Part shown: one piece after another, positions 1 to 11,964 of the stretch | How positions within the stretch are numbered: position 1 is the stretch's first letter | Layout: each line of letters begins with the position of its first letter | Assembly: GCA_949592205.1 (NCBI GenBank) | Contig: CATIUR010000001.1 | Coordinates: forward strand, 18,057,501-18,121,500 | Length of the DNA: 64,000 bases | Direction of reading: 5' to 3' | Origin: Helichrysum umbraculigerum | Taxonomy: Eukaryota; Streptophyta; Magnoliopsida; Asterales; Asteraceae | Notes under the pieces: generated by a model | What the model was told of the DNA's origin: nothing | The model's input: the letters and a program-made list of their open reading frames with translations, nothing else | Databases searched by the model: none | Translations under genes and position numbers: made by a program

Positions 1-1341
1 CGGATGGTATTTGATCTCGCAGTCGTAGTCACTAAGTAACTCAACCCAACGACGTTGCCTCATGTTTAGATCCTTCGGATCGAATATGTGTTGGAGACTT
101 TTGTGATCGGTAAAGATAGTGCTTTTCGTACCGTAGAGATAATGCCTCCAGATTTTCAATGCGAAGACCACGGCACCTAACTCGAGGTCGTGGGTCGTAT
201 AGTTTTTCTCATGGATTTTTAGTTGTCGCGAGGCATAGGCAATGACTTTTTCTCGTTGCATCAACACGCAACCAAGTCCTTGGTGTGAGGCGTCGCAATA
301 AACTACGAAGTCATCGGTGCCCTCGGGTAAGGACAAGATTGGTGCACTGCAAAGTTTGTGTTTCAATAGATGGAAAGCTGACTCTTGTTTATCAGTCCAA
401 TCGAACTTCTTATCTTTCTGAGTCAGTGTCGTTAAGGGAACAACTATTCTTGAAAAGTTTTCAATGAATCGACGGTAATAACCAGCAAGACCTAAGAATT
501 GTCTTACTTCGGTTGGAGTGGTCGGTGACTCCCAGCCCTTGATCGCTTCAATCTTGGCGGGATCTACATGAATTCCCTGGCTGTGGACGACGTGCCCAAG
601 GAATTGAACGGTTCGAATCCAGAACTCACACTTAGAGAATTTGGCATATAACTCTTCGTGTCTAAGGAGTCCTAGAATGGCTTTCAGATGTTGAGCATGT
701 TCCTGTTCATCGCGAGAGTAAATCAGGATGTCATCGATAAACACAATGACGAATTTGTCAATATATGGTTTGCACACGCGATTCATAAGATCCATGAATA
801 TAGCCGGTGCGTTGGTTAAACCAAATGGCATCACTTGGAATTCGTAATGCCCATAACGAGTCCGGAAAGCTGTTTTTGGGATATCTTTGTCGCGGACTCG
901 GAGTTGATGATAACCTGACCGTAGATCAATCTTTGAGTAAACACTCGATCCCTGGAGCTGGTCAAATAGGTCATCGATTCTAGGAAGCGGGTACCGATTC
1001 TTTATGGTTAGCTTATTCAGCTCTCGATAGTCGATACACATGCGGAAAGATCCATCTTTCTTTTTCACGAAAAAGACCGGAGCTCCCCAAGGCGAGGAAC
1101 TTGGTCGAATAAATCCTTTGTCCAGGAGTTCCTGTAATTGGTTAGACAACTCCTGCATTTCGGATGGTGCTAGACGGTACGGGGCTCGTGCCACGGGTGC
1201 AGCCCCTGGCACAAGTTCGATTTGAAATTCAATTTGTCTAGGTGGCGGAAGTCCGGGCAAGTTCTCAGGAAAGACTTCCGGGAAATCCCGCACGATTGGA
1301 ACATCCTCAAGTCGCTTCTCCTCCGACTTCTTCTCCGTTAC
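1..1341 (-). pseudogene. E1 pol fragment: reverse transcriptase and start of RNase H
   Basis: The minus strand stays open here and runs off the window edge. It reads as Ty3/gypsy RT: the KKKDGSFRMCIDYRELN block near 1065-1020, the SKIDLRSGYHQL block near 930-895, and the polymerase motif FIDDIL near 745-730 with both aspartates present. RNase H begins near 300 with a YCDASHQGLG-type block. A one-base deletion near 1342 puts this part out of frame with the protease. Expected ALVTEKKSEE-type codons appear as a premature TAA at 1338-1340 in the upstream frame. RT itself looks undamaged, so inactivation comes from upstream lesions and the gag insertion. Confidence 0.88.
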
Positions 1342-2398
1342 AATGCGAGGACGGCTTGATACCCTTTTCGCAGATATTTTCTAGTTTTTAGGAAGGATAC
1401 AATATTCAGATTCCGTCTGCCGGTCTCCCCTTGTAGGACTAAGGTTCCACCGGAGACAAGAGGTATGCGAACGAGTTTGTCATAACAGATGATTTCAGCT
1501 TGGTGCTCGGATAACCAATCCATACCGATAATAATATCGAAGCTGCCGATCTAGACAGGGATTAAATCAATGGAAAACGTTTCGTTCATAAGGTTAAGTG
1601 TACAGTTGCGTATGATGCTATCAGTCTCAATCAGTTTGCCATTAGCTAGTTCTACAATGTATTTAGCATCTAAGGCAGTTAGAGTTATATCAAGTAAAGG
1701 GCTAAACTTCTCAGAAATGAAACTTCTATCGGCACCGGTATCAAATAATACAGAAGCAATAAGGTCGTTGAGGAGGAACGTACCCGTTACAACATTCGGG
1801 TCTTGTCTGGCTTCCCCAGCCTTGATAACGAATGCTCTACCGCGAGCAGGGTTGTTGTTGTTCTTCAGCTTTGGGCAATCTTTCTTGAAATGCCCTGAAT
1901 TTCCGCACCCAAAGTAGGCCTTTGGTGCATTAGTGTTGGGGGTAGTAACGTTGGCCCGACAATCCTTGGCTAAATGCCTGAACCGTTTGCAGTTGGAGCA
2001 AGGGCAAGAACCGTCATGATGGCGGTTGCATTTGGAACAGTAGGGTTTGTTCCCGATGTACCCTTTCTTTTCCGAAGTCCCCGATGAATAAGCCTTAACA
2101 GACTCAGGCTTTTTGTTGGAGGTTTGGTTGGATGAGTTGGGGTTCCCTTCCCACTTACGTTTGTTGTTTGAAGGTGGGGTCGAGGTTGTGCCACGGCGGA
2201 CAGAATTTGCCGTGAGTTCATGGGTCATACGAATGGCACTCTGAATAGTACCTAGTTTGGATGAAGTCACCAGGTCTTGGAGTCTGTCGGGGAGTCCATC
2301 GACATATTTCTCGATCCTCTTGTACTCAGGATCAACCATGGATGGGCACAGCAGTGCCAGTTGGTGGAAACGGTTAGTGTACCCCGTGATATCGTCAC
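1342..2398 (-). pseudogene. E1 gag C-terminus and aspartic protease
   Basis: The minus-strand frame from about 2398 to 1551 carries the end of the gag capsid region, then two CCHC-type knuckles. One reads CSNCKRFRHLAKDC, with the usual glycine replaced by arginine. In the second the first cysteine has become tyrosine. The retropepsin motif LFDTGADRSFIS follows. An in-frame TAG at 1551-1553 interrupts the protease where E4 has glutamate. The frame reopens at 1523 (MDWLSEHQAE block) and is lost again at the one-base deletion near 1342. Bases 2394-2398 (GTCAC) are one copy of the target duplication made by solo LTR A. Confidence 0.88.
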
Positions 2399-3893
2399 TG
2401 ATAGCATCAAATAAGTACTATATTTATATATTAATATTTCTCAAAGTTTATATACTTTTATTCTATTTATGTAAATTTAGGTACTCATTTCTTTTATATT
2501 TTCAAAATAGGTGTAAATGAAGCTTGAATCGGAAAGAGAACGAAAGATGAGCGGAAAATGAAGAAAAGTGTAAAAGTTGAGTTTTCGGCTATGCGTTAGT
2601 ATTTTGGCCATAACTTCTTCATACGAACTCCGATTGGATTGATTCAACTGCTGAAATTTAGAGGACACATAGGGCTACAACATATCAAAAATTCAGATCA
2701 TTTGGACTTAAGGAGGATCGCGACGCGACCGTGAAAGATCGCGACGCGATTTGATGTTAATAGAGCCTCTATCTCTTAGATCGCGACGCGATTTCAGGTC
2801 GGCCTGCAACTTTTAAGGTTGAATACGAATTTTCATCACTTTCTTAGCCTAATCTTGATACCAGCCGAATTGAGAAGCCAGAGGACGACTTTTAGGGATA
2901 CCTAGAGTCCGAATCGACCACTTTCAACCGTTCTAAACGTGGAGATTCATCCTACATCATTACAATCTATCGAAAACAATTGGTTTGCTTAATTTTCATT
3001 CGATTATGAACATTTCTATGTCTTTGATTGTTTGTTTGATTGAACCCATGATTATAGGCTAAGTTTTTAATACTTGTTTAGACTGATTTGCATCTAGTTT
3101 GGATATATTTTCGTGATTGGATTTATATACTATGATTTCTCGATAACGAAAGAATGATTGATGTTATTTATTGGTTGATTAATTCAAGTAGTGACTTTAT
3201 TGCTTTGCAATTAGTGATAGCTTTTGCATGATATTGTTACTTTGTCAATTGAGTAATTGATTGTGAATTCTGATTAGACGTGATTAGAAGACTTGAATTG
3301 GTTGATTGATTTATAATATTGGTGGACCATAATTTAGAGATATCTTGTATGGTTAATGGTTTTTATGAAAGTATAACCATAAGTTAATTTGTGATTTCAT
3401 TGATTACATAATTCGTAGTTAAGAGGTTATAAATTTCAAGGACACTTGGATTGTATAATCTTGACTAGGTGATTGTTAAGTGACAACTTATAATCCGAAT
3501 TGTGTTTTCTAGGTGGACTAAATCTGATCTAGTTCTTAATCTAAAATATCCAATAAACTAGATGTCAAAAGGTCTAAACAAGTATCTTTTCTCTATTTGA
3601 GTACAACTATCTTTTACTTGTTTTTCTTAGTTAATTACTATTTTCATAAACTCTTTTGACTGTCTGTCATTAAAAGACACAAAACTCCCAATCTTTACTT
3701 GTTTTGTTAGTTTAATTATTAGATAAATTAATTACTTAGAATAATCATTACACTGTTCCCTGAGGAGACGAACTTAACCCGGAAATTACCTTTACTATAC
3801 TATTGTGCGATTAGGTACACTTGCCTAGTTGTGTTTTAGTTTAAAAGTCAGTATTTTCCGTATCATAATTTATAACCTGATTTTAGCACATCA
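2399..3893 (+). repeat. Solo LTR A, inserted in E1 gag
   Basis: A 1495-bp block starts TGATAGCATCA and ends AGCACATCA, giving TG...CA ends with short inverted termini. It is flanked on both sides by GTCAC (2394-2398 and 3894-3898). Removing it with one GTCAC rejoins E1 gag in frame, so the insertion is precise. It contains no coding sequence, PBS or PPT, so it is a solo LTR left by LTR-LTR recombination. The TGAT...ATCA ends and the 3' part with a gattaggtacacttgcc-type stretch resemble Tat/Athila-lineage LTRs, unlike its chromovirus host. Plus orientation is inferred from that 3' end. Three copies of a GATCGCGACGCGAT-like word lie at 2716-2793. Confidence 0.9.
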
Positions 3894-4361
3894 GTCACCC
3901 TGCATTTTGTGGTTCCAGAATTCCACTTCCAGTTGTTTCAGTTCATCCCTGGGACAGTACTCGCCCCTCAACATCTCCTTCAACTCCTCCCACGGGAGTT
4001 TGTAAGCATTATCAATACCCACAGTCTGGGCATAGGTGTTCCACCAGGTGAGTGCGGTGTCAGAGAAAGTACTGGCGGAGAACTTGACCTTGTCTCCATC
4101 CGCACAGTTGCAGATAAGAAAAACCGATTCGATTTTCTCGATCCAGCGTACTAGACCGATAGCTCCTTCAGTACCTGCAAAGCTCAAAGGTTTGCAGTTG
4201 TGGATGTCCTTGTAGGAGCAGGGTTTGGGTTGTGGCGCATTGTTAGTGGTATCTTCGCTACTAGGATTTGATGTTCGAGTAGCTAGGGCTTGGGCTACGC
4301 TACGGGCAATCAGACCCGCAATTTCAGCTTCACTAAGGGTGACTTGTCGGCGAGGAGGCAT
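3894..4361 (-). pseudogene. E1 gag N-terminal part
   Basis: The start is taken at the ATG whose complement lies at 4359-4361 (MPPRRQ), matching the MPP start of the E3, E4 and E6 gags. The longer open frame to 4421 adds residues not seen in relatives. The protein carries the retrotransposon gag capsid domain, with CSYKDIHNCKPLSFAG, GLVRWIEKIESVF, a tryptophan-rich LTWWNTYAQTVG block and LPWEELKEMLRGEYCP. At 3898 the frame runs into solo LTR A. The rest of gag resumes at 2398 in the same frame. Confidence 0.9.
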
Positions 4362-4630
4362 GATGCTTACAAGGAAAGAACAAGGAAATAAATAGAAATA
4401 AGGTAATTGTATGAAATTCATGATATATCACAAGAGTATATGATGAGATACACGATAACAGTACGAAGTGATAATCACATTCCATTTAGATAATCAGTTG
4501 GATGCAAGGTACGAGTTTTTCCAAAATATTACAGAGTAGTAGTAGTAGTACAAAAGTGCCGGGAATTATTACATCCGGTCGAATTACATAGATCCTATGA
4601 AAGCATAAGAGAATACAGATTCAGCCTAAG

Positions 4631-5119
4631 CTAATTCTGACGCAAGTTGAGTTGTGGCAGCAGTGCGTTGAGGTGGTCCACAGATTCTGCAAGTCTGTTG
4701 GCCGTTCGGAGGGCGTCCTCGGTTTCCCTTAGACGTGTCTCGCACTGGTGCAATCTAGATTGTAGGATAGCGATATCATTTCGGTTGCCGATCACTTGGT
4801 TGTGGACAACCTCCATTGTCCTGACTGTTTCTCCTACTCGATCTTGGAGGGCATCCATAGCGGTGACGGTGTTCTCGTGATCCTCGGAGATTTGATGGAT
4901 TCGCTCCATTGCTGTGAGTCTCCAATTTTCACGTGTTTCCTGCAGTTCAACGTCCATCTCGTGGAGTTGCTGATCATGGTGATGTACTCTAGTGGCTAAG
5001 TCTGGTAGAGTGGGGTAAGCGGGATACGGGCTAGCTCGTGGCGACCTGCTGTCTCTCCTAGCCACCCTTGAGTTTCGTGATCCATCAGTGCGTGATGAAC
5101 TGGGTGGTGTGTTTGCCAT
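4631..5119 (-). CDS. E1 small coiled-coil ORF upstream of gag
   Basis: An intact 162-residue ORF lies between the PBS leader and gag. Residues 1-35 are Ser/Arg/Pro-rich and basic. From about residue 40 to the end it is heptad-like and charged, with blocks such as LATRVHHHDQQLHEMD, ELQETRENWRLTAMERI and VVHNQVIGNRNDIAILQ, which predict a long coiled coil. It ends LLPQLNLRQN. Related ORFs sit at the same place in E3 and E4. I do not recognise a named family. Possible roles include an RNA-binding or assembly accessory, or a gag-leader peptide. It is the only undamaged ORF left in E1. Confidence 0.72.
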   Translation of the reverse strand: MANTPPSSSRTDGSRNSRVARRDSRSPRASPYPAYPTLPDLATRVHHHDQQLHEMDVELQETRENWRLTAMERIHQISEDHENTVTAMDALQDRVGETVRTMEVVHNQVIGNRNDIAILQSRLHQCETRLRETEDALRTANRLAESVDHLNALLPQLNLRQN

Positions 5120-5427
5120 TCTGAGACAAGGTGATTGAAGGAATAAGGCCTATATTCATAATACGTATAACATATAGCCTAGGGTGTCTAACACAGACAC
5201 GTTCGAGTTCGGTTTCTCTCGTGGTCAGAGTCAACTAGTGTACCCTGTTCACTCATAACTACTTTCGGATCTTACATCATCTTTGCTTAATTGTACATAG
5301 TTGATCAGGCTATGTTAAATTAAACTCGTATGACGTAATCACTGAACCAGTTATACCTAATAGGGAATACTGCCTAACGGTCATAGTCTAGGCCCACTAA
5401 ATACAACCTAGTTCACTATAACCTTAG
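5120..5427 (-). other. E1 leader between PBS and first ORF, conserved among Tekay-like elements
   Basis: This non-coding 5' leader follows the PBS. It is nearly colinear with the leaders of E3 (16270-16583), E4 (35030-35331) and E6 (52632-52870). Shared words include CTAAGGTTATAGTGAACTAG, GTGGGCCTAGACTATGACCG, TAGGCAGTATTCC and ACTATGTACAATTAA. The conservation exceeds that of most LTR sequence, which suggests a role in genomic RNA, such as packaging or dimerisation. That role is inferred. Confidence 0.7.
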
Positions 5428-5439
5428 GCTCTGATACCA
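5428..5439 (-). other. E1 primer binding site (tRNA-iMet type)
   Basis: The minus strand reads TGGTATCAGAGC, the common plant initiator-methionine tRNA primer match, three bases inside the LTR end at 5443. Confidence 0.9.
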
Positions 5440-5752
5440 ATCTGTAACACCCCCAAATTTAATGATTTGCGGAAGCATACTTGGGTGTTACTAATCAATA
5501 TACAAAGCACAAGATATACAGCAAAAGACCTCTAAATGAGTCATGTAAAACGATTTCATATAAAATAAATATTTGAAAACTCAATGTTTTCGTATACAAA
5601 ATGTAGTTCCCTAGAGTCCACGCGTATAGCGGGAGATTCTATTACATAATCAACATGTACAAAAGATAATGCTGAGAATCTCCGTTAATGCAGTTTAATG
5701 AAATCATGCGACTCTAGCTATGTCCTGGAGAAATCCTACTCCGTCTGGGTAC

Positions 5753-6260
5753 CTGAGAAAACATGCTAAAAGGGTCAACACGAATGTTGGTGAATCTCAC
5801 AGGTTTGTAAGTAATATCAGTTTTGAACACAAGATTTCATCAATAATGCCCGCAGGCGTAAATAAAGTATTTGCAAATCCAGTAAATGTAAAATAAGTAA
5901 GCTATACCGTTGCCATGAGGCTCATAATCGAAGTTTAACCCGTAAGTAATAAGTTGCTCCCGTGATATGCTCGTAACTGAGCAAGCAGATGTAACGAATA
6001 ATAGTCGCCTGTTTATACATAACGGTTCGTGGTAGCGCTACTACCCCGGGCGGGGAGGGTCATTTCCCTAATGGATCCATTAACTAGTGTTCGCGCTTAA
6101 GTCCATAACTAACGATATATGATGGAGAGACTTCAGTAAAAGTAAGTAACTCATGCAATCCCGTATAGTAAAAATGTATAGTTCGTACTTGTGCTCAGAA
6201 AAGTAAGCAATGTATCTCACCCCGTATGTAAAACAGTAAAAGTGGGGCTGTAAGACTCAC
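5753..6260 (-). other. E1 LTR candidate intron (splice-site-like pair)
   Basis: In element sense a GTGAGT at 6260-6255 follows CTCGG, and a pyrimidine-containing TTTTCTCAG precedes GTACCC at 5752. The spacing is about 508 bases. The same pair occurs in the LTRs of E3, E4, E6, E7 and, in divergent form, solo LTR B. Splicing is an inference; no transcript evidence is available. Confidence 0.4.
6031..6082. repeat. E1 LTR stem plus 14-bp palindrome
   Basis: GGTAG-CGCTA-CTACC (6031-6045) is followed by the perfect palindrome TAATGGATCCATTA (6069-6082). The homologous place in E3, E4 and E7 has other sequences that are also self-complementary. Confidence 0.75.
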
Positions 6261-6544
6261 CCGAGTCTTGTAGTAAGCAGTAGCAAATAGCAAGTAGTAA
6301 GTAAAGCAAGTAGGTTCTCCGAACCCGTAACCTTCAAATGCCTAAACATATGAGGTTATGTGAGTATGTGTCCCGCAAGACGTTTCGTTTAGTTGTACAC
6401 AACTAGTATGCCCGATGTCTGTTTAAGAGTTCGTAATCGTTTGTCTTTAGAAAACATATATGGTCCGTTGGTGACGGTTGGTATTTGTAATTTCAAAGTA
6501 TTATAATTGTGTTTGAAACATTTTGTAGTGGAACGACGGGGGTC

Positions 6545-6647
6545 CGGGGGCAGCGCCCCTGGTTGCGGGGTTCCAAGGGGTGGCAACCCCTTGGCGGGGT
6601 CCAAGGGGCAGAGCCCCTGGTCGGGGTCGAGCTGCCGAGTCAGCTCG
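6545..6647. repeat. GC-rich hairpin cluster in E1 LTR
   Basis: Four consecutive inverted repeats occur in about 100 bases: a GGGGGC/GCCCCT stem near 6546; CCAAGGGG/CCCCTTGG at 6573-6594 with a 6-base loop; CCAAGGGGC/GCCCCTGG at 6601-6620 with one bulge; and CGAGCTG/CAGCTCG at 6628-6647. The block is far more GC-rich than its surroundings, and I do not see it in the other LTRs here. Confidence 0.8.
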
Positions 6648-6708
6648 GAGGGAAAAATTCATATTTACCACATTGTTTTAGTGAACATTCTTCAAAATTC
6701 TGATTTCT

Positions 6709-6964
6709 GCGACATAATTTGCGACACAAAAGCTTGGTATGCGACACAAGGGTTGTGTCGCATAGGAATGCGACACAAGAGCTATACGACACAAAAGTTG
6801 TGTTGCATAAGCTTTTCAGTGCAAAATCAATAGCGACATAAGGGTTGTGTCGTATTTGGTTTACGACACAAGGGTACGACACGAGATACGACACAAAATA
6901 CGACATAACCTACGACACAACACGGTTTATGCGACATAACATGCGACATAGGCTTTGTGTCGCA
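6709..6964. repeat. GCGACACAA palindrome array in E1 LTR
   Basis: Many degenerate copies of GCGACACAAG and its complement CTTGTGTCGC are present, several paired head-to-head as near-perfect hairpins (for example near 6752-6776). Related arrays occur in E4, E6 and E7 LTRs. Small ORFs through it are by-products. Confidence 0.88.
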
Positions 6965-7877
6965 AAGATGAACACCAACCTAGAACCCAGTGACTGATGC
7001 ATTTTTCCGACCCAAATCACAAATCTAACACATTTTTAGGCTGTAAAATCATGTTCCAAACCTTTATTTAGGCATAACTAAGTTGTGTACACAATATTAC
7101 ATCAAAATATTACACCAAAATGAGTAAATCTAAGGATTTAGATATTTTCTTACAAATGCAAATCGAAGCCAAACGGGGAAGAAAACGGGTATGGTGCCTT
7201 TGTTAATCTTGTTCCTCTCGTGATGGTGATTCCGAAAGTATGAATTTCGTGGGTTGATTTGTAAATCCGAAATTTTGGTGTGGATTGGGTTGAGAGTGTT
7301 TTTAGAGTGTGTGTGTGTGTGTTTTGTTTAAGAGAAAATGAGAGAAAGAGATGAGAGGGTGGGAGGTGTTGGCTGATCCCAAAAGAGGAGGGAGGGAAAA
7401 CACTCCCTAAAACACAGTGTTTACTCCGTGTCCTAATCGATTAATCGTTCGTTTTAGCAGTTGGCCAAGTAAATATATTTGTAAAAATGTTATCGGAGTA
7501 TTTTATTTAAAGTGTTTTGAAATTGATTATTAAAACATTTGCCGAGATATTCAAATTATTTGGTTCGCGTTTGATACGTTTTTGTTGAATTATTCAAATG
7601 TCGTCGCGATAATATAAATAATGTTCGCTCAACTGCGTATTTTATGTAGTAAAATACGTTCTCATTTATTTAGGTAAGTTTTGTCACCAACGTCCAAATA
7701 ATTTGTGTCGGACTCCGTCCGGTTAATTTCTACGATTTAATCAAATCGCGTGCGTATATGTATATAAATCACCTTATATATACAAATAGAGTCTGCAATT
7801 AGTCATATTACATACTAATTACAACTAGTTACAACCGATTAGGCCTAATTAATGACCCTAATTAGGCGGGTGTTACA

Positions 7878-7998
7878 ATATTTAACTCCTATTCCAATTA
7901 TTTCAACTAATTCAGACAATATTATTTCCAAACACATTAATTACTGATTTAAATCAGGAAATAATATAAACAACTAGGTCCATTTTGAGGATGTTACA
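7878..7998 (-). repeat. E2 3' LTR, terminal fragment
   Basis: These 121 bases align with 13873-13994, differing by one indel and a substitution or so. It ends GGATGTTACA next to the PPT. The rest of this LTR should lie left of E1, outside the window. Confidence 0.9.
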
Positions 7999-8000
7999 AA

Positions 8001-8012
8001 TCTCTCCCCCTT
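8001..8012 (-). other. E2 polypurine tract
   Basis: The plus strand is TCTCTCCCCCTT, so the element sense is a purine run directly before the 3' LTR end at 7998. It is the plus-strand primer site for reverse transcription. Confidence 0.8.
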
Positions 8013-11000
8013 AAAGAGATTTCGTCCCCGAAATCTAACCACACTCAACCTGTCTAGTGTGATATAATCACATACATCTTTGCATACAGTTTTCCTCAAT
8101 AGCAACTTACAATTATACTTATATCATTTCAATTCTTTCTAAATTCACCTGTCCCTATGGCCATGCTTCTGTCTTTAATACGCACATATACAGTACCTCC
8201 ATCCAATATTTCATATGAAACAATCATTTTAAACAACAATAAGTGAAACCTACAATCACTTAATAGGTCATTGCAACCAGAAATTAGCAATGTGCTAAAA
8301 TCTTTAACTTATTACCACTATTCATCTCTGTTAGCAATAAAACAGCAGCAACAGTCACAACAACAGTGGTTATAGAACCAGAATACACGTATCCACATTG
8401 AAAATTAAATTCAGTTTACGACTAACAACCAGTCTAGTATATTCAGATAACAACCTCATATCTCTACTGTCAGAGATTCAAACCCTTATTAAATTTCTAT
8501 TTTACTCATATCATAGAAATTGGTTTAATTCAAAACTAGGTCAACTTTTCATCCAAAAGTTTCACACCTTACTCTCTTGAACAACATATAATATTCACAT
8601 ATCACTACAACTATATGAAATCCTTAACTTAAAAGTAATCTGGATTCATATCACCTTAATAAGCAAAGTAGAGGTCAAACTTAGTAGGTAAAACTACAAT
8701 CAACAAGTACTTTGCTCAATCAACATAAGTACTACAATATCATATTACCTACATTCAATCAACCTTTACATTGACTTATTTCAGTTTGTAACTCCTTTCA
8801 CTACAACCTAACAATTGTTAACAACAATAATAGCACAAACAATAATCACAACACTAGTGATTATACACTACAGTATACCGATCAACCAATAATATTTAAC
8901 TTCAAACTCTAACTAACTATCACGCTAGCATTCACATATTACTTAAACTGGTGAGACATCAAGAATCTTTTCTTAGCAACCAGTTAATTCAATTCACTTT
9001 TAAAATTTCAAACCACTACTTGATTATATCAAACTTCTTAATCACAAGTAATTTGAAATTATACAACTTTAACCGCATAATCACTTAGCACTAAATCCTA
9101 TCAATATAGCTGCTGAGTCGGCATTAATTAATATTATGATACTGCAATTCAAGCATCACAATCTCACAATGTGCTACTTTTCAGCACATACCCAACAGTA
9201 TCAACATCAAGTTAATCACAGTTAACTGACCTCCACATAATTTATGGCACATTTTAATTTATTCTAGTTAAAATTTGCCATGCCATTTGTTATCATGTAT
9301 ACCACACGTACATAATTTTTTAGTAACTTCCAAAAATGGACACATACACATCAATTCCAGATATCCTTTCATATCATTTGAATCAAATCTAATTTACGAC
9401 TTTATCTCTTACTTTATATGTATATAAGCAACAAATAGCAAAAGAATCCATTCAATTCTTTCAATACTTTGGTAACTAGCCATGAAGTACCAACCAACCT
9501 ATGCAGATATTAACAACAACTTTCAATTAATTCTCTTCTCACATTCTTGCACTATCGTGGCTAATTATCACTAGTCTTATACACTGGTAAGATTGTCTTA
9601 TCACGACCCTAATCAACGTGATTTAATTTAACACCTTTCAACAAATTATAGTTGTTATACATATAATGACTTCACATTTGCATAATTCTTTAACATGTAT
9701 TCAGTTCAAGTATCAAATATTACCTAACTGAATACTCAATTATACTTAACGACATTTTAATTACTCAGTACTAACTTTAAGTAATTAGTCAAGTTTTACA
9801 ATCTTTGACAATTCTTTTAACTCCTTTGGATCTTAAATGACCCGTTTCAACATAATTTGACCAATCTGGGAATTCAATCACATTCCACACAATCATAATA
9901 TTTAAATCTATGTTGGACTATTTCTACACTGTTGACAATTTGTAAACTTCAATTTCAATCAAACAATCAATAAAATTCTCTAACTGCTTTTCTCAAGTTT
10001 GACCCAAACTCAAACCAATCACAAGCAATTAATTTTACACTCTTTCTGTACATGTACACACAATTCATTATTCTTGGTTTGACTTTCAAAGTTAACATAC
10101 TATCAATATTAACTCCAAACAAACCATTTCATTCTTTTATGTTTACTTTCAAACTTACACTTTAAATTATTACATTCAATAATCTTATCAATCCTTTACA
10201 AGGACATAGTCAACCTACATCAAATCTTGGCTCCATACAAGCCATTCCTACAATAATGATCCGTTTGGACACTATACCAATCCACTAATGGTTAATCTAA
10301 CACAATCAGTCACAACTACATATTCAACAAATCATATTCGTCATTTATGTTTATCATCAAAACCTCTATCAATGACAAATATTATTTACACTTGCACCTT
10401 TAAAGTCTCTAAATGTCACAACTCTACCAACTGACTGTTTTCTCAGCAAAACAACAACTAAACAGTTTAGTACACTTTCATACTCAATTTTTGTGATAAT
10501 CACATTACATATCTTTTATACCTAGTAGCCTCAACAAGTTCATGTGACACAGCATAATATAACAATGGTGATCAGGCGTTGCAAGATTATGTTGTTCACA
10601 ATCCATTCTCAGGCTACTCTATATTATAATTATCAATGTGATTTACTCTCACTTAAACACATATCACACAATGTTCTGATTTCCAACACTACTAGAACAT
10701 GTTTACTAACTTTTACCCACGGATACATACTTACATTATCAAATTTATATATGTATATTCATTTCATATATACATATTACCTCTTTTAGTATGTATTCTT
10801 TATCACACAATCTATTTTCAACAACTGATTTAATCAGTATTTCAACTTGTCTGAAACCCTAAACACATGATAACCTATCATCATAGTTTCAGTACATAAC
10901 ACTTTGTCAACTTTTTATAACACAATTATATCACGTGTAATTCCAAACACGTATTTAATAAAATCAACAATTGATTATAACATCCACCTATGATATTTTA

Positions 11001-11952
11001 GCAAACACTAATATCACAACTTTACGTGTAATACCACACACGTAGAATTTATTACTAATAATCAGTACAAAGCACTATATCATGTACTCATTCACAATCC
11101 TTTGACTATTTAAGTCACACTCAACCATTTTCACTATTGGTATTCTATATGATTTATTAATTCACAATTGACCAGAAAGACCTACCCCTTTCTCAATCAA
11201 TTTAACTTTATCATAAGCCGCGTTTCTCATAAACCCATCCACCTTGGTTTAAATCAATTGTTTAACTACAATCAAGGCATATCATATATTCACATAAGCA
11301 CATATTTTCTCCAATAGCAGTCATTCTCAATTCAAATGACACAATATTCATTAACAAGGATTTAAATCACACCTTGTAATTAATCTACTAATATAATACT
11401 ATCAATTATTTTGTCTCACCAATATAGACACTTTTTTTTTTTTTAGGTTCCGAAATTACTCCTGTTAAAACCTTAATCCACTCTTTGTCTACTTACTTAA
11501 ACACATTTCTGCATTCTCAATTCAATCAGAAATAATCACAAAATAAGCATCTCATTTAGTAATTCTATCTTTATGTCAACATATATCAATCATTAGTTGA
11601 CTCAAAACTGGGGAATCATATCAGTCTGACTCAATTAACTTCACAACAAAGCTTACTCATCATGACAAAGTAAACAATTCAAGTTAATTTAGATTAACAC
11701 AGGCTTATCGAAGATTACCTGACAATCTTAAGTCAACGAATATAGAGGAAACATGGAATGTACCAATCAGTTACTCATGTTCCTCCGTCTCTGCAGTCAA
11801 ACAACAACTTCACAACTTGTTAAGGGTTAGTACATATCCGACTAACTAATTTCTCATACATCAACCAATCCCACACCCACTGGAATGTTTGACTCAACAC
11901 AATCAAAGTTTAGGATTGAACATTCTATCATGTCCAATTCGGCCAAACTATT

Positions 11953-11964
11953 GCTCTGATACCA
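11953..11964 (-). other. E2 primer binding site (tRNA-iMet type)
   Basis: The minus strand reads TGGTATCAGAGC beside the 5' LTR. Its downstream leader differs from the one shared by E1, E3, E4 and E6, so E2 belongs to another lineage. Confidence 0.85.

Larger units (their letters stand above)
1..7877 (-). mobile_element. E1: Tekay-like Ty3/gypsy chromovirus, decayed, cut by window edge
   Basis: Read on the minus strand from 7877 leftwards the order is 5' LTR (7877-5443), tRNA-iMet-type PBS, shared leader, small coiled-coil ORF, gag, protease, reverse transcriptase and the start of RNase H. The rest of pol and the 3' LTR lie before base 1. The protein order and close similarity to E4 and E7, which end in a chromodomain, place it with plant chromoviruses. 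It is defective: an amber codon in the protease, a one-base deletion before RT, and a 1.5-kb solo LTR inside gag. Its right end abuts the middle of the E2 3' LTR, so it inserted there; its target duplication cannot be checked because the left flank is outside the window. Confidence 0.93.
5443..7877 (-). repeat. E1 5' LTR
   Basis: A 2435-bp LTR whose ends on the plus strand are TGTAACACCC and GGGTGTTACA, perfect inverted termini. In element sense, 7350-7270 is pyrimidine- and CA-rich like a plant 5' leader. Inside are a palindrome array (6709-6964), a GC-rich hairpin cluster (6545-6647), a candidate intron (5753-6260) and a conserved stem plus palindrome (6031-6082). Bases 5443-5500 carry a terminal dyad (TAACACCC ... 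GGGTGTTA). No gene lies here; the short ORFs come from the repeat arrays. Confidence 0.93.

Noticed and set aside
5428..5439. tRNA gene at the iMet-like sequences
   Set aside because: Only 12-19 bases match the tRNA 3' end, and the position directly inside LTRs identifies them as primer binding sites.
10544..10789. 81-codon ORF in the E2 interior
   Set aside because: Low-complexity, AT-rich, no domain, and no other coding evidence in the 4-kb interior.
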